Shown here: positions 34,153 through 43,253 of the stretch, piece by piece | How positions within the stretch are numbered: position 1 is the first letter of the stretch | Layout of the letters: every line of letters starts with the position of its first letter | Origin: an uncultured Bacilli bacterium | Lineage (GTDB): Bacteria > Bacillota_I > Bacilli_A > RF39 > UBA660 | Reading direction: 5' to 3' | DNA: 45,110 nucleotides | Assembly: GCA_910586635.1 (NCBI GenBank) | Contig: CAJUJA010000004.1 | Span: 1 to 45,110, forward strand | Translations under genes and position numbers: made by a program | Notes under the pieces: model-generated | Told to the model about the DNA's origin: nothing | The model's database searches: none | Seen by the model: the letters and a program-made list of their open reading frames with translations, nothing else

Positions 34153-35385
34153 CTACTTAAATTTTATAATATAATACTTCTTTTTCCCACGGCGTATTAC
34201 TATATATTTCTGTTCTATTGCAACACTTTTTGTGATTTTAAACTCTGTATCTGTGATCTTATTTCCATTTACACTTATAGAATTCCCTCCCAGTAATTGG
34301 CGTGCTTCTCTTTTACTAGAGCAAATTTTCGCTTCTATTAATAACTCTACAATATTTTTTTCGTAATCTATCTCATAAGGAGTTATCCCTTTAAATGCCA
34401 TTTCAATTTCTAATCCACTTAATTTAGAAATTTCTCCATTAAATAGTGCTTCGCTAATTTCTACTGCTTGATTATATTCCACTTCTCCGTGTAAAAATGT
34501 AATTACTTCTTTTGCTAGAGTCTTTTGAGCAATTCTTTGTTCAGGTTGTTTTCCATGTTCTTCTAATATATTTTCTATTTCCTCTTTTGATAAGAAAGTA
34601 TAAACTTTTAAATAGTTTTCCATCATGCCATCTTCAAAGTTAATTAGAAATTGATATAATTCATAACTAGATGTTTTCTCTTTATCTAACCACAAGGCAT
34701 TTCCCTCACTCTTTCCAATCTTCTTTCCAGTCGAGTCAAGTGTTAGTGGACAGGAAAATGCATATACTTCTTCATCATTTAATTTCCTAATTAATTCAAT
34801 ACCAGTAGTTAGATTTCCCCATTGATCAGACCCACCAAATTGTAGGGTTGCTCCATAATGATCATGGATATATTTAAAATCATATCCTTGAATTAGCATA
34901 TAAGAAAACTCTGCATAAGAAATTCCTGATTCCATTTGCCTTTTTACCAAATCCTTATTAACCATGTAAGACACATTAATATATTTACCAACATCCCTTA
35001 AAAAATCAATGTAATTATAGTTTTGAAACCAATCGTAGTTATTCACTACTAAGGTATCTTCGCCAAATAGTTGTTTCATTTGTTTCTTTATCTTTAAAAA
35101 GTTATTTTCTACTACTCTCACGTCAGATTTTTCTCTTTCTTTGGTACCTCTAGGATCTCCAACACGACCTGTTGCACCTCCAACTAAGATAATTGGTTTG
35201 TGTCCAGCTTTTTTTAATCTTTCCACAACTAAGAAAGTGGGAAGCTGTCCAATGTGCAAACTGTCCGCTGAGGGATCTGCACCAATATAGAAAGTTAAAC
35301 CTCCTTGATTTAATTTATCTGCGATATCATCTCCTGCTGTATCCTTAATTAAACCCCTCCATTTTAAGTCTTCAAATAACTTCAC
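34153..35385 (-). CDS. tyrS: Tyrosyl-tRNA synthetase
   Basis: The 410-residue class I synthetase has the HIGH-type motif PSADSLHIGQ (about residues 38-47), GRVGDPRG, YDW and IQGYDF segments of the tyrosine pocket, the KMSKS-type motif KIGKSEGN (about 229-236) and a C-terminal S4 RNA-binding domain (SSKREARQLLGGNSISVNG). It charges tRNA-Tyr. The start codon is GTG, preceded by GAGGAGG at good spacing. A Tyr-specific T-box leader lies upstream. In Bacillus, tyrS also neighbours rpsD. Confidence 0.97.
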   Translation of the reverse strand: MKLFEDLKWRGLIKDTAGDDIADKLNQGGLTFYIGADPSADSLHIGQLPTFLVVERLKKAGHKPIILVGGATGRVGDPRGTKEREKSDVRVVENNFLKIKKQMKQLFGEDTLVVNNYDWFQNYNYIDFLRDVGKYINVSYMVNKDLVKRQMESGISYAEFSYMLIQGYDFKYIHDHYGATLQFGGSDQWGNLTTGIELIRKLNDEEVYAFSCPLTLDSTGKKIGKSEGNALWLDKEKTSSYELYQFLINFEDGMMENYLKVYTFLSKEEIENILEEHGKQPEQRIAQKTLAKEVITFLHGEVEYNQAVEISEALFNGEISKLSGLEIEMAFKGITPYEIDYEKNIVELLIEAKICSSKREARQLLGGNSISVNGNKITDTEFKITKSVAIEQKYIVIRRGKKKYYIIKFK

Positions 35386-35488
35386 TTTAAATTCCTCCTC
35401 TAATTTTATCGTAAATATCCATAATTTAAATATATTCTATCAAAATATCATGTAGTAGTATAACTTTAAATAATTTTTCTTAAAATAA

Positions 35489-35695
35489 AAAACCACTCCC
35501 CATCTAAGGACGAATAGTTTCCGTGGTACCACCTTAATTCATAGACTATGCTATGCACTTTATCGTTTTAACGCAACTAACGTTTTTTCTCATAATTTGT
35601 ATTTCATATTACTAAATATCTTAGTTTTCACCGTCCACTAAGTCTCTAAAACTATTTATTAATACTACTTATGATTAATCATAGAAAAATTATAT
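35489..35695 (-). promoter_or_regulatory. T-box riboswitch, tyrosine-specific
   Basis: In minus-strand reading, the stem I base TCATAA (35669-35674) pairs with TTATGA (35590-35595). Just above it the specifier loop holds TAC (35599-35601), a Tyr codon. The stem I tip contains GGACGGTG. The invariant T-box AAGGTGGTACCACGG spans 35521-35535 and is followed by CGTCCTT and a terminator stem ending GTGGTTTTTT (35490-35499). Uncharged tRNA-Tyr would favour the antiterminator and allow tyrS transcription. The specifier-to-T-box distance is short, about 64 bases. Confidence 0.93.
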
Positions 35696-35742
35696 TATAA
35701 ATATAACATACTTCTATTTATTTGAAAAGATTTATTCTTACT

Positions 35743-36531
35743 TTATTCAATTCCACTGGTTTCTAAAAAATAGGCAATACCATCATCATTATTATCTTTG
35801 GTAACTTCTTTTGCACAACTTTTAATTTCATCTAAGGCATTTCCCATGGCAACCCCTAATCCAACAGAAGATATACATTCTATATCATTTAGACCATCTC
35901 CAAAGAAAATCATCTCTTCTAATTTAATTTCTAAATTTTTTCCTAAATCTTCTAAACATGTTTTTTTGTTAATTCCTTTGGGATTTAGAACTAACCACTT
36001 TTTATCATCATTAGAATCTTGCATGATAAAGCAATTAATATTTTGAAAATGATGATTAATATACTCTTTATAATACTCTATGTTATCCTGATCTCGTAAA
36101 AAAATATTCATTCTGATTATCTTTTCTTTAATATCTGATGGATTATGAATTATTTTAATAAATTCGTTTTCCCTTTTATTCACTAAATATAAATAGTAAG
36201 TCGAGGCTGCACAATAGTCTATTTCACTGCTAAATCCTTTCATCGTTTCCGTAATATTTCCAATATCTTCTCTTTGAACAATCCCTTGGTACTCTCCATG
36301 ATCTTTTTCTATGTTATAAATATAACCTCCATTATTTAAAATTAAATAATTAAAAAGGGTTAGATCATCACATACATTTTTTACACTACCTAAATTTCTA
36401 GCAGTTACTCCTACTATTATATATCCATAATCCTTATATTTTCTTAAAGACTCCCTCGTTTTATTCGTAATTTGTTTTTGATTATTTAACAGTGTTCCAT
36501 CAAAATCCATGGCAATTATTTTATATTTCAT
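35743..36531 (-). CDS. HAD-superfamily hydrolase, Cof type
   Basis: The 262-residue phosphatase has HAD motif I MDFDGTLLNN at the N-terminus, a C2-type cap domain and motif IV FFGDGLNDIECI near the C-terminus, with LGVAMGNA following. Cof-type enzymes dephosphorylate sugar phosphates, nucleotides or PLP; the substrate is not readable. The ATG at 36531 has GGAGG five bases upstream; an upstream in-frame ATG overlaps that site. It lies upstream of the T-box/tyrS unit on the same strand. Confidence 0.88.
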   Translation of the reverse strand: MKYKIIAMDFDGTLLNNQKQITNKTRESLRKYKDYGYIIVGVTARNLGSVKNVCDDLTLFNYLILNNGGYIYNIEKDHGEYQGIVQREDIGNITETMKGFSSEIDYCAASTYYLYLVNKRENEFIKIIHNPSDIKEKIIRMNIFLRDQDNIEYYKEYINHHFQNINCFIMQDSNDDKKWLVLNPKGINKKTCLEDLGKNLEIKLEEMIFFGDGLNDIECISSVGLGVAMGNALDEIKSCAKEVTKDNNDDGIAYFLETSGIE

Positions 36532-36578
36532 TACTTCCTCCATATAATATAAAAAAAGAGTCTAAGTGACTCATACTT

Positions 36579-36986
36579 CTACTTAATTTCAATTGCTTCT
36601 AATTTTTTCACTACATCTTTTGTAATATCCACTGCTTTATCTCTTAATTCTTCTGCAGTCTTTTTTAAAATTGGAGTTCCTTTAGCAATTGCCAGGTCTA
36701 CTAGTTCTTCAGCTTTTTGCTTAATCTCAGCACCCTTTTTCTTGGCTATCTTTAATACCTTTTCCTTATCCAGTTCTGATAGTTCTTTCTTAATCTCTTT
36801 GATTTTTTTATCAAATTCTGCTTTTACCTCATCTTTATCTAGAGATTTTACTTGTTCAATAATTTCATCAAACTTTTTCTTGATATCTGCTCTCATTTCT
36901 TTTCCTTTTTTAGGTGCGAATAAAAGCCCTAATCCTGCTCCAACAGCAGCTCCTGCTATAAACTTTCCGATACCTTTCTTACTCAT
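36579..36986 (-). CDS. YtxH-domain protein
   Basis: The 135-residue protein has an N-terminal glycine-rich hydrophobic segment (GKFIAGAAVGAGLGLLFAPKKGKEMR), the YtxH hallmark, and a long amphipathic, Lys/Glu-rich helical region. It is probably membrane-associated. YtxH-type proteins are linked with envelope or general stress functions in Bacilli, without a defined activity. The start overlaps the end of the DUF948 gene by eight bases, the same ytxG-ytxH pairing as in Bacillus. GAGGATG precedes the ATG. Confidence 0.85.
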   Translation of the reverse strand: MSKKGIGKFIAGAAVGAGLGLLFAPKKGKEMRADIKKKFDEIIEQVKSLDKDEVKAEFDKKIKEIKKELSELDKEKVLKIAKKKGAEIKQKAEELVDLAIAKGTPILKKTAEELRDKAVDITKDVVKKLEAIEIK

Positions 36987-37263
36987 AAAAATCATCCTCT
37001 TTCTTTTTTTTAAATATTTTTTCTATTAGTCCAACCACACTACCTACTACTTTACTACTAATTAAGTCTATGCTAGTAGTAGCTTTATTAATAACATTAA
37101 AAAAACCATTTAATGTATTAACCTTATCTTCAATATTATCGATCACTTTTTCTGTTCTATCCAATACTTGAATTGTGCGAATGCCAAGTATTGTCATTAC
37201 TATAAATAATATAATTCCAAATATGTAAAATAACATTGGTAAAACACTATCAATCATTGCCAT
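36979..37263 (-). CDS. DUF948 (YtxG-like) membrane protein
   Basis: The 94-residue protein has one N-terminal TM helix (about 8-28) followed by a coiled-coil segment (DRTEKVIDNIEDKVNTLNGFF) and a basic tail (FKKKKEDDF). This is the layout of DUF948/YtxG proteins, which are paired with YtxH. Both proteins probably act at the membrane. It is followed by ytxH with an eight-base overlap. Confidence 0.8.
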   Translation of the reverse strand: MAMIDSVLPMLFYIFGIILFIVMTILGIRTIQVLDRTEKVIDNIEDKVNTLNGFFNVINKATTSIDLISSKVVGSVVGLIEKIFKKKKEDDFYE

Positions 37264-37278
37264 AAATTTTATTCCTTT

Positions 37279-38268
37279 CTAATCCTTCTCATACATTGAA
37301 TCTATTAAATCAAACAAATTATCATCGTCTGTTTCTTCATCCATAGATTTTTCTGTTTCTACATTATTTTGATGTTCGTTTTGATTTTCACTCTTGAAAG
37401 CTACTTCTTCTTCACTTTCATAGTTTTTATTGGTTCTTCTCCCTGTTGCTTTTTCTTTCGAGGCATCTTTGTAATCTACATTATATTCTAACCCTAAATC
37501 TTCAAAATATTCTTCCGCATCTCCTACTGTCACCTTTTTGACTTCAGGAGTATCGGTTTCTGTACTTAGGTCTAATAGTGAAGAATCTTCTTCCTCATCA
37601 TCTTCATAACTTATTATATTAACTGGTTCTCTATTTTCTCTAAACTCTCTTTCAATATCATTTGTTAAATTGCCATAGGCTCTTTTTCTGACTTCATCTA
37701 AATCTAGGTTCTCATGTGCATAACTACTAGTAAGCCTTACTTCTTTTCTATCCCTTATTTCTTCTTTTTTATAATTTTTATCTAAAATACCGTAAATTGG
37801 CGAAATAATAGGGGATGGTTTAAAGTAGGATCTCTCCTCTTTTTTTTCATATAATCCATGTTCTTTTTCTGGTAAATCAAACTCATCTAGCCCATATGGT
37901 TTTGATTTTTTCTCATGTGAGATCTTATTCTCAGGTTTCTTTTTCTCCCTTTTTACAGGTTCTTCTTTTTTTCTTTTTTCTTTTGGCATTTCTTCTATTT
38001 TAAAGTCTTTATCCTCCATCACTGGGAATTTAAAATCATTTTTATTCTTTTCTTGGATTTCAAAATCCTCATCCAAAAGTTCCGGTTCTTCCTCTATTAT
38101 TTCTTTTCTTTCTGGTTGAACAATCTTTTTAGCAATTGGTTTTTCCTTGGGTTTTGGTTCTTCTTTTTTTCTTTTTTCTTTTTTGATCTCTTTCTTTTTT
38201 GGCTTTTCTTCCACTTCTACATATTCTTCTTCAAAAAGAGCATTCTTTAATTTATCTAACAATTTCAT
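37279..38268 (-). CDS. Charged, largely disordered protein with a conserved core motif
   Basis: The 329-residue protein is dominated by Lys/Glu-rich, low-complexity sequence (for example KPKKKEIKKEKRKKEEPKPK), probably disordered. Near the middle (about residues 148-170) it has SPIISPIYGILDKNYKKEEI, and the far C-terminus ends LFDLIDSMYEKD; these look conserved and could be binding peptides. The N-terminus begins MKLLDKLKNALFEEEY, an amphipathic helix that might attach to the membrane. I do not recognise the family. It could be a scaffolding or division-associated protein. It sits 10 bases after the lipoprotein gene and just before the DUF948/YtxH pair, likely in one operon. Confidence 0.6.
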   Translation of the reverse strand: MKLLDKLKNALFEEEYVEVEEKPKKKEIKKEKRKKEEPKPKEKPIAKKIVQPERKEIIEEEPELLDEDFEIQEKNKNDFKFPVMEDKDFKIEEMPKEKRKKEEPVKREKKKPENKISHEKKSKPYGLDEFDLPEKEHGLYEKKEERSYFKPSPIISPIYGILDKNYKKEEIRDRKEVRLTSSYAHENLDLDEVRKRAYGNLTNDIEREFRENREPVNIISYEDDEEEDSSLLDLSTETDTPEVKKVTVGDAEEYFEDLGLEYNVDYKDASKEKATGRRTNKNYESEEEVAFKSENQNEHQNNVETEKSMDEETDDDNLFDLIDSMYEKD

Positions 38269-38278
38269 AAAGACACCT

Positions 38279-38941
38279 CTATTCTCCTTCTTCTATTTGT
38301 AAATGATCTTCGTCTTTTTCTTTTTCATCATATGAATCATACTCTTTGACATAATCTAAGAAATTTGTATTCTTCTTTTTCGTATGAAATATATTATAAT
38401 TTTCTTCTTTATAATTTAATATATTTTCTCCAATAATAGTATCTAGAACCTTATCATTATATTTTACTGATGATAAAATAGTGGAAATATCTGTTAAGGC
38501 ATCTGGTAAATCTTTCTCCTTGACAAAGGATTCCACTTTCATGTAATTATACATCATTTCCACAAAATATTTATCTTGTACCTTATTAATCTCTATATAG
38601 CCAAATTTTTTCTTATTCTTTATTTCACTCGAATAATAGGCATTTTTATCTACTTTATACTTTGCTTTTACTTTATGGTATCTACTAACTATATCTACAT
38701 ATAGATAATAATAATTTCCATACTGATCTTTTAAAGTGGCATTATAATCATTTTTATCTAAAAATACTAATCCTTTTGGAATATAGTAATTATAGCCTTC
38801 AAAGTTAACATTCTTTAATTTTGATTCTTTCTTTAACACCTTATTTACTATATCATCTATATTATTAGAATTTACTTGGCCCATACTACACCCTGTTGTA
38901 AATATAGCTAAAATACAGAGTAAAATAATTAATTTTTTCAT
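38279..38941 (-). CDS. Lipoprotein of unknown function
   Basis: The 220-residue protein has a classical lipoprotein signal: MKKLIILLCILAIFTTGCS, with lipobox TTGC and Cys18 as the likely lipidated residue. The mature part is alpha/beta with YYIPKGLVFLDKNDYNATL and YYLYVDIVSRYHKVKAKYK segments and an acidic tail. No family is recognised. It heads a run of minus-strand genes (disordered protein, DUF948, YtxH) with 10-16 base gaps, so it probably belongs to an envelope-related operon. Confidence 0.7.
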   Translation of the reverse strand: MKKLIILLCILAIFTTGCSMGQVNSNNIDDIVNKVLKKESKLKNVNFEGYNYYIPKGLVFLDKNDYNATLKDQYGNYYYLYVDIVSRYHKVKAKYKVDKNAYYSSEIKNKKKFGYIEINKVQDKYFVEMMYNYMKVESFVKEKDLPDALTDISTILSSVKYNDKVLDTIIGENILNYKEENYNIFHTKKKNTNFLDYVKEYDSYDEKEKDEDHLQIEEGE

Positions 38942-39025
38942 AATTCACCTACTCTTGTATTATATTATAACAAAATTTTAAAAAAATTAAACTATTTTCC
39001 ATCTGGGTTTACTATTTTAGACATT

Positions 39026-39652
39026 CTATAAAATAGCCTCTAATGAAAAAATAGGCTTATCCTCTTTTAAAAATTTATCTTCATATTCTGTTGTAATCAA
39101 CTCTACTTCTTTATTTTTATGTAGATTGAATGTTACATTTTTTAAAGAATAGCCCTTAGCAGATAAAGTTTCTATGGAATAGATAAATAATTCTTCATTA
39201 TCTGTACGTAAATAGATTTCTTTTTTATCCCTAAATATTTTATCATATTTGTCTAAAAATATTTTACTGGTTAACCTTCTAAAATGATGTCGAACTTTTG
39301 GCCAAGGATCAGAAAAATTTAGATAAATTCGATCGATTTCTTTTGAAAACACTTCCTCTATTTCTAGGGCATTCATTCTGATTAATACTAAATTATCTAA
39401 TTCTTGATCCAATTTTTGAATTGCTCGTACCATAATGCTGTCATACTTTTCAATTCCAATAAAATTAATGTTTGGATACTTTTTTGCATTTTCAATTATA
39501 AATTTCCCTTTTCCCATGCCTATTTCTATATAAATAGGATGGTTATTTTTAAATATTTCTCTCCATTTCCCATATTGCTTTTTTGGATTGGAAATTAATC
39601 GTTCACAAGAGGATAATATTCTTTCTTTATCTTTTACATTTCTTATTCTCAT
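39026..39652 (-). CDS. trmB: tRNA (guanine-N7-)-methyltransferase TrmB
   Basis: The 208-residue SAM methyltransferase has motif I IEIGMGKGKF near residue 40, FIGIEK, and the TrmB signature NFSDPWPKVRHHFRRL. It methylates G46 in tRNA variable loops. The ATG at 39652 has AGGTGAT upstream; a preceding TTG is a weaker choice. It overlaps no neighbour but follows the 39657 gene after four bases, suggesting co-transcription. Confidence 0.95.
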   Translation of the reverse strand: MRIRNVKDKERILSSCERLISNPKKQYGKWREIFKNNHPIYIEIGMGKGKFIIENAKKYPNINFIGIEKYDSIMVRAIQKLDQELDNLVLIRMNALEIEEVFSKEIDRIYLNFSDPWPKVRHHFRRLTSKIFLDKYDKIFRDKKEIYLRTDNEELFIYSIETLSAKGYSLKNVTFNLHKNKEVELITTEYEDKFLKEDKPIFSLEAIL

Positions 39653-39656
39653 CAAA

Positions 39657-40370
39657 TCACCTGTTATATTCCTTATGTTTTGGTTCTAGTCCAACTTGTT
39701 TTAAAACAGATATCGCATTAGAGTTTCTTTTACCAGCATAATAAAAATTCTGAATCTGTTGATATTCCTCTTTCGATATTCCATCACCAAGCTCTACCCC
39801 ATTTTCTTGGATTTGATAGGACCCTATCAATTCAACCGACAAAAATTCCCATAAATTATTTACTATTTGGATGATATTTTCTATTGATTCCTTCTGTTCA
39901 TATATATTCATTTGAGGTATTTGTAATCTCTTATTCAAATTTTCTTTAAATATTCCCTTATCTATTTCTTCCTTTTCTTTAAAGTATCCTACTAATGGTT
40001 CCATATGAATAGTATCCTTCCCATTAGAAGAAGAAAAGACAGAATCTAGGGTGGTATATAATTTAGGGTAAAACCTTAACTCCGATATGCTAATACAATA
40101 TCTACTATTTGAGTCATTCGTTCCTACCATAGGATAAGTATCTACAGATAAAACATCATATACAAGTCCCTCTGAGCTAAGACTTAATAACTGATCATGA
40201 CTATCTAGATAATCGCAGTCATTACAAATCATATCTGTATAGCTATATCTAGCTTTAATCTCCTCCAGATATTCATGATACCCATTCTTTTTTGAAACTT
40301 GATAAAGTGACAATTGGTTTTCTTCTAGTATTGGAAACATCATATCTTTATCCAAATTATTTTTCTTCAT
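39657..40370 (-). CDS. Hypothetical soluble protein
   Basis: The 237-residue protein has no membrane segment and no recognised motif. It contains two close cysteines (CNDCDYL near residue 50) and a Gly-rich acidic segment (ENGVELGDGISKEE) before an alpha-helical C-terminus. The ATG at 40370 has GAGGTG upstream; a GTG nine bases earlier overlaps that site. It starts just before trmB on the same strand, but the pairing gives no functional clue. Confidence 0.55.
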   Translation of the reverse strand: MKKNNLDKDMMFPILEENQLSLYQVSKKNGYHEYLEEIKARYSYTDMICNDCDYLDSHDQLLSLSSEGLVYDVLSVDTYPMVGTNDSNSRYCISISELRFYPKLYTTLDSVFSSSNGKDTIHMEPLVGYFKEKEEIDKGIFKENLNKRLQIPQMNIYEQKESIENIIQIVNNLWEFLSVELIGSYQIQENGVELGDGISKEEYQQIQNFYYAGKRNSNAISVLKQVGLEPKHKEYNR

Positions 40371-40445
40371 GTTTAACACCTCTTTTTATATTTTAGCACA
40401 GATACTTTCCTATTGCATATAATAAAACGAATAAAGGAGTAGTTT

Positions 40446-40682
40446 ATGAATAATATGCCTTATCCATTTATACCAGATATCAATATGATGAATCCCCCTT
40501 TTTCTTATAATCAAAATCATTCTAATAATACAGTTGCTCAACTAGAAGAACAAATTCATAGATTAAATCGAGATATGAGAAGGTTAGAACACCGAGTGAA
40601 TTTATTAGAAAAGAAGAATCAACCTCATATATCTAAAACTAGTATGGACGATCATGATGATTCTGGTATATATATGATGTAG
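40446..40682 (+). CDS. Small coiled-coil protein
   Basis: The 78-residue protein has a Pro/Asn/Met-rich N-terminus (NMPYPFIPDINMMNPPF), a strong heptad region (LEEQIHRLNRDMRRLEHRVNLLE, about 32-55) and a short polar tail. Small proteins with this composition are often spore-coat associated in Firmicutes, but this is a weak inference. AAAGGAG precedes the ATG, and CATATAAT lies about 25 bases upstream of it. A terminator follows directly. Confidence 0.6.
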   Translation: MNNMPYPFIPDINMMNPPFSYNQNHSNNTVAQLEEQIHRLNRDMRRLEHRVNLLEKKNQPHISKTSMDDHDDSGIYMM

Positions 40683-40706
40683 AACACGATTGTTGTTCTT
40701 TTTTTA
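40681..40706 (+). terminator. Terminator of the coiled-coil gene
   Basis: AGAACA-(7-base loop)-TGTTCT is followed by TTTTTTT. Confidence 0.7.
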
Positions 40707-40734
40707 TGAAATTCTCTAATTTTATTTTCATTTG

Positions 40735-40743
40735 TGGTATAAT
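40735..40743 (+). promoter_or_regulatory. Extended -10 promoter of the femX pair
   Basis: TGGTATAAT is a perfect extended -10, 24 bases before the ATG at 40767. The -35 is poor. Confidence 0.55.
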
Positions 40744-40766
40744 AGAAGATAGAAAGGTATGAGAAA

Positions 40767-42077
40767 ATGAGTAAGCTAATTGAATTAAATAAAAAGGACT
40801 ATGAAAATTTTGTCATAAATCATAAATCAAAATCCCACTTTTTACAATCTTATAATTGGGGAGAATTTGCTAAAAAGGAAAAGAATCTTTTCCCCTATTA
40901 TCTTGGTCTAATTAGTGATAGTGGAAAAGTTATGGCTACTGCTTTGCTATTACAAAAAAAACTTCCCTTTAATCTTTGCTATTTCTATATTCCTCGTGGT
41001 TTTGTCATTGATTTTAATAACAGAGATCTAGTAAAAATAATGACAGAAGAGATTAAAAAATTTTGTAAAGAAAAGAAAGCAATCTTTTTTAAAATCGATC
41101 CTGATATTATCCATAGTCAATTTAATTATTTAGGCCAAAAGGTAGATATTCCTAATGATCAAGAAGAGATCTTTCAGACTTTGAAAATTTTAGGATATAA
41201 ACACCTAGGTTTTACTAAAAATTTTGAAACCAGCCAACCACGATATACCTTTAGAATCGACTTAAATCAAGAGTTAGATACCATCGTCGATCATTTTTCT
41301 AAAACTACCAAACAACGTATCAATAAGGCTAAAAAACTAGAAGTAGAAGTAGAAATTGGTAGTGAAGAAGACCTAGATACTTTTTATCAATTAATGATGC
41401 TAACAGAAAATAGAAAAGACTTTGTATCTTTTTCCAAAGAATACTACAAAACACAATACCAAATATTAAAAAAAGATCACATGATTGTATTATTTTTAGG
41501 AAAAGTTAATACAGAAAAAATTATAAAAAATTATGAAGAAGAGCTTTCTAAAATACAAGACGATCTTCAAAATCTAGATACTGAAACACTTAGTAAAAGT
41601 GCTAAAAATAAAGTTAAAAATTTAACTAGTCAAAAGGAGAACCTAATAAAGGAAATTAACAAATTTGAATTAGCAAGAAAAAAATATGGATCTACCATTC
41701 CTTTAAGTGCTCATATGATTATTACTTATGGAAATAAAGCTTGGGTTTTATATGCTGGAAATCATAATATTTTAACGGAAACTTATACCAATTACGCTAC
41801 TTATTTCGAACATATCAAATATTGTAAAGAACATGGAATTGAAATTTATGATCAGTTTGGAACGATAGGAGATTTATCTAGCAATAATCCTAGAATGGGG
41901 CTTCATGAATTTAAAAAGAAATTTGGAGGCGACTATATTGAATTTTTAGGAGAATTCGATTATATCTTAAAACCATTTCTTTACTTTGTATTTCAAAAAC
42001 TGGTACCATTTTATAGAAACATAGTAAAAAATAAATCTAAAAGGGAGTTAAAAAATGAAATTGAGGGAAATAAATAA
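40767..42077 (+). CDS. FemAB/MurM-family peptidyltransferase, copy 1
   Basis: The 436-residue protein of the FemABX family has SHFLQSYNWGEFAKKE at the N-terminus, FYIPRGFVID, a long helical arm (about residues 245-300, coiled-coil) inserted in the second acyltransferase-like domain, and YDQFGTIGDLSSNNPRMGLHEFKKKFGG at the end. These enzymes use aminoacyl-tRNA to add amino acids to the stem peptide of lipid II, forming peptidoglycan cross-bridges. A weak GAAAGG site precedes the ATG. Its 3' end overlaps the second copy by 23 bases. Confidence 0.9.
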   Translation: MSKLIELNKKDYENFVINHKSKSHFLQSYNWGEFAKKEKNLFPYYLGLISDSGKVMATALLLQKKLPFNLCYFYIPRGFVIDFNNRDLVKIMTEEIKKFCKEKKAIFFKIDPDIIHSQFNYLGQKVDIPNDQEEIFQTLKILGYKHLGFTKNFETSQPRYTFRIDLNQELDTIVDHFSKTTKQRINKAKKLEVEVEIGSEEDLDTFYQLMMLTENRKDFVSFSKEYYKTQYQILKKDHMIVLFLGKVNTEKIIKNYEEELSKIQDDLQNLDTETLSKSAKNKVKNLTSQKENLIKEINKFELARKKYGSTIPLSAHMIITYGNKAWVLYAGNHNILTETYTNYATYFEHIKYCKEHGIEIYDQFGTIGDLSSNNPRMGLHEFKKKFGGDYIEFLGEFDYILKPFLYFVFQKLVPFYRNIVKNKSKRELKNEIEGNK

Positions 42078-43251
42078 AAAGGAATTTTTTGATTTTTGTA
42101 AAAAGGAAGCAACCAATAACTTTTTTCAAACTAAAGAATATGCAGAACTATCTAGAAAAAAAGGATGGTATACATACTTTTTAGGAGTAGATCAAAACGG
42201 TAAAATACGTGCTGCTACTATGTTATTAGCTAGAAAACTTAAGTTTTCTAAATCTAAGATTTTTTATGCTCCTAGGGGCTTCATCATAAACTTTAAGGAT
42301 TTAGAATTGGTTCGATTTCTAACCAGGGAACTCAAAATTTTTATAGAGGAAAGAAAAGGTGCTTTTTTAAGAATCAATCCCTATTATCCATTAAAACAAG
42401 TGGATAATAGTGGAACCTATATTCCTGGAGGATTTAATAATCAAAAGTCCCTGGAAGTTTTAAATCAATTAGGCTACAAAAGAAACCAAGGGGTAATAAC
42501 CGCTCCTCAGTTTCTTTATACCCTAGATTTAAAGGGGAAAAACGAGGAAGAGTTACTCGCAAACTGTAGTGAACCCTATCAAAAAACAATTTTAAATAAC
42601 ATCAGACGAGGATTTATTACGGAAGAGGTAGAAGAGGCTCAACTACCAGCTGTTTTAGAATTAATTTCTAATAGTAAGCAAAAAATTAATTTCATTGAAG
42701 ACTTATCTTTATTGAATGAATTTTATCAAATCTTTAAAGAAAGTAATATGATTAAAATTAATCTAGTACAAATGGACATTGATCTATACTTAGAAAACAT
42801 TCAAAAAGAAAAAGAGAATATGGATGCTGGTATTATGGGTCAAAATTCTTACAGCCAAATTTCTAAAGAGCTGCAATTAGTAAATAATTTGCAATATCAA
42901 TATGGTCATAAAGTAATTCTAGGATGTAATATATCTATTTGCTACGGTCGTGAGGTAACTACCATTTCTACTGCTGTTAATAATAAATTTATTGAGTTTA
43001 ACCCACTTTATACCCTTACATGGAACACGATAAAGGATGCTAAAAAAAATGGATTCGAAATCTATAACTTTTATGGTGTCGGAAATGATTTATCTGGGCA
43101 AAACTCAATCTATCAATATTATAAAGGGTTTCATGGAGAACTCATACAACTGATTGGAGAATTTGATTTCGTTATAAATGAATTTATTTATAAACATTAT
43201 TGTGAATATAGTTCTAAACATAAGAAGAAAATTACCGATTTTAAAAAATAA
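42055..43251 (+). CDS. FemAB/MurM-family peptidyltransferase, copy 2
   Basis: The 398-residue protein is a second FemABX member with FFQTKEYAELSRKKGW at the start, FYAPRGFIINF matching the first copy's FYIPRGFVIDF, and YNFYGVGNDLSGQNSIYQYYKGFHGE near the end. The helical arm is shorter and less regular than in copy 1. Two such genes in tandem suggest stepwise building of a two-residue cross-bridge, as with MurM/MurN or FemA/FemB. AGGGAG lies seven bases before the ATG, inside copy 1. Confidence 0.9.
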   Translation: MKLREINKKEFFDFCKKEATNNFFQTKEYAELSRKKGWYTYFLGVDQNGKIRAATMLLARKLKFSKSKIFYAPRGFIINFKDLELVRFLTRELKIFIEERKGAFLRINPYYPLKQVDNSGTYIPGGFNNQKSLEVLNQLGYKRNQGVITAPQFLYTLDLKGKNEEELLANCSEPYQKTILNNIRRGFITEEVEEAQLPAVLELISNSKQKINFIEDLSLLNEFYQIFKESNMIKINLVQMDIDLYLENIQKEKENMDAGIMGQNSYSQISKELQLVNNLQYQYGHKVILGCNISICYGREVTTISTAVNNKFIEFNPLYTLTWNTIKDAKKNGFEIYNFYGVGNDLSGQNSIYQYYKGFHGELIQLIGEFDFVINEFIYKHYCEYSSKHKKKITDFKK

Positions 43252-43253
43252 AC

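Noticed and set aside
37279..38268. Long opposite-strand frames in low-complexity Lys/Glu codons, such as the Phe-rich one at 38053-38250
   Set aside because: They are antisense shadows of AAA/GAA-rich coding sequence without ribosome binding sites.
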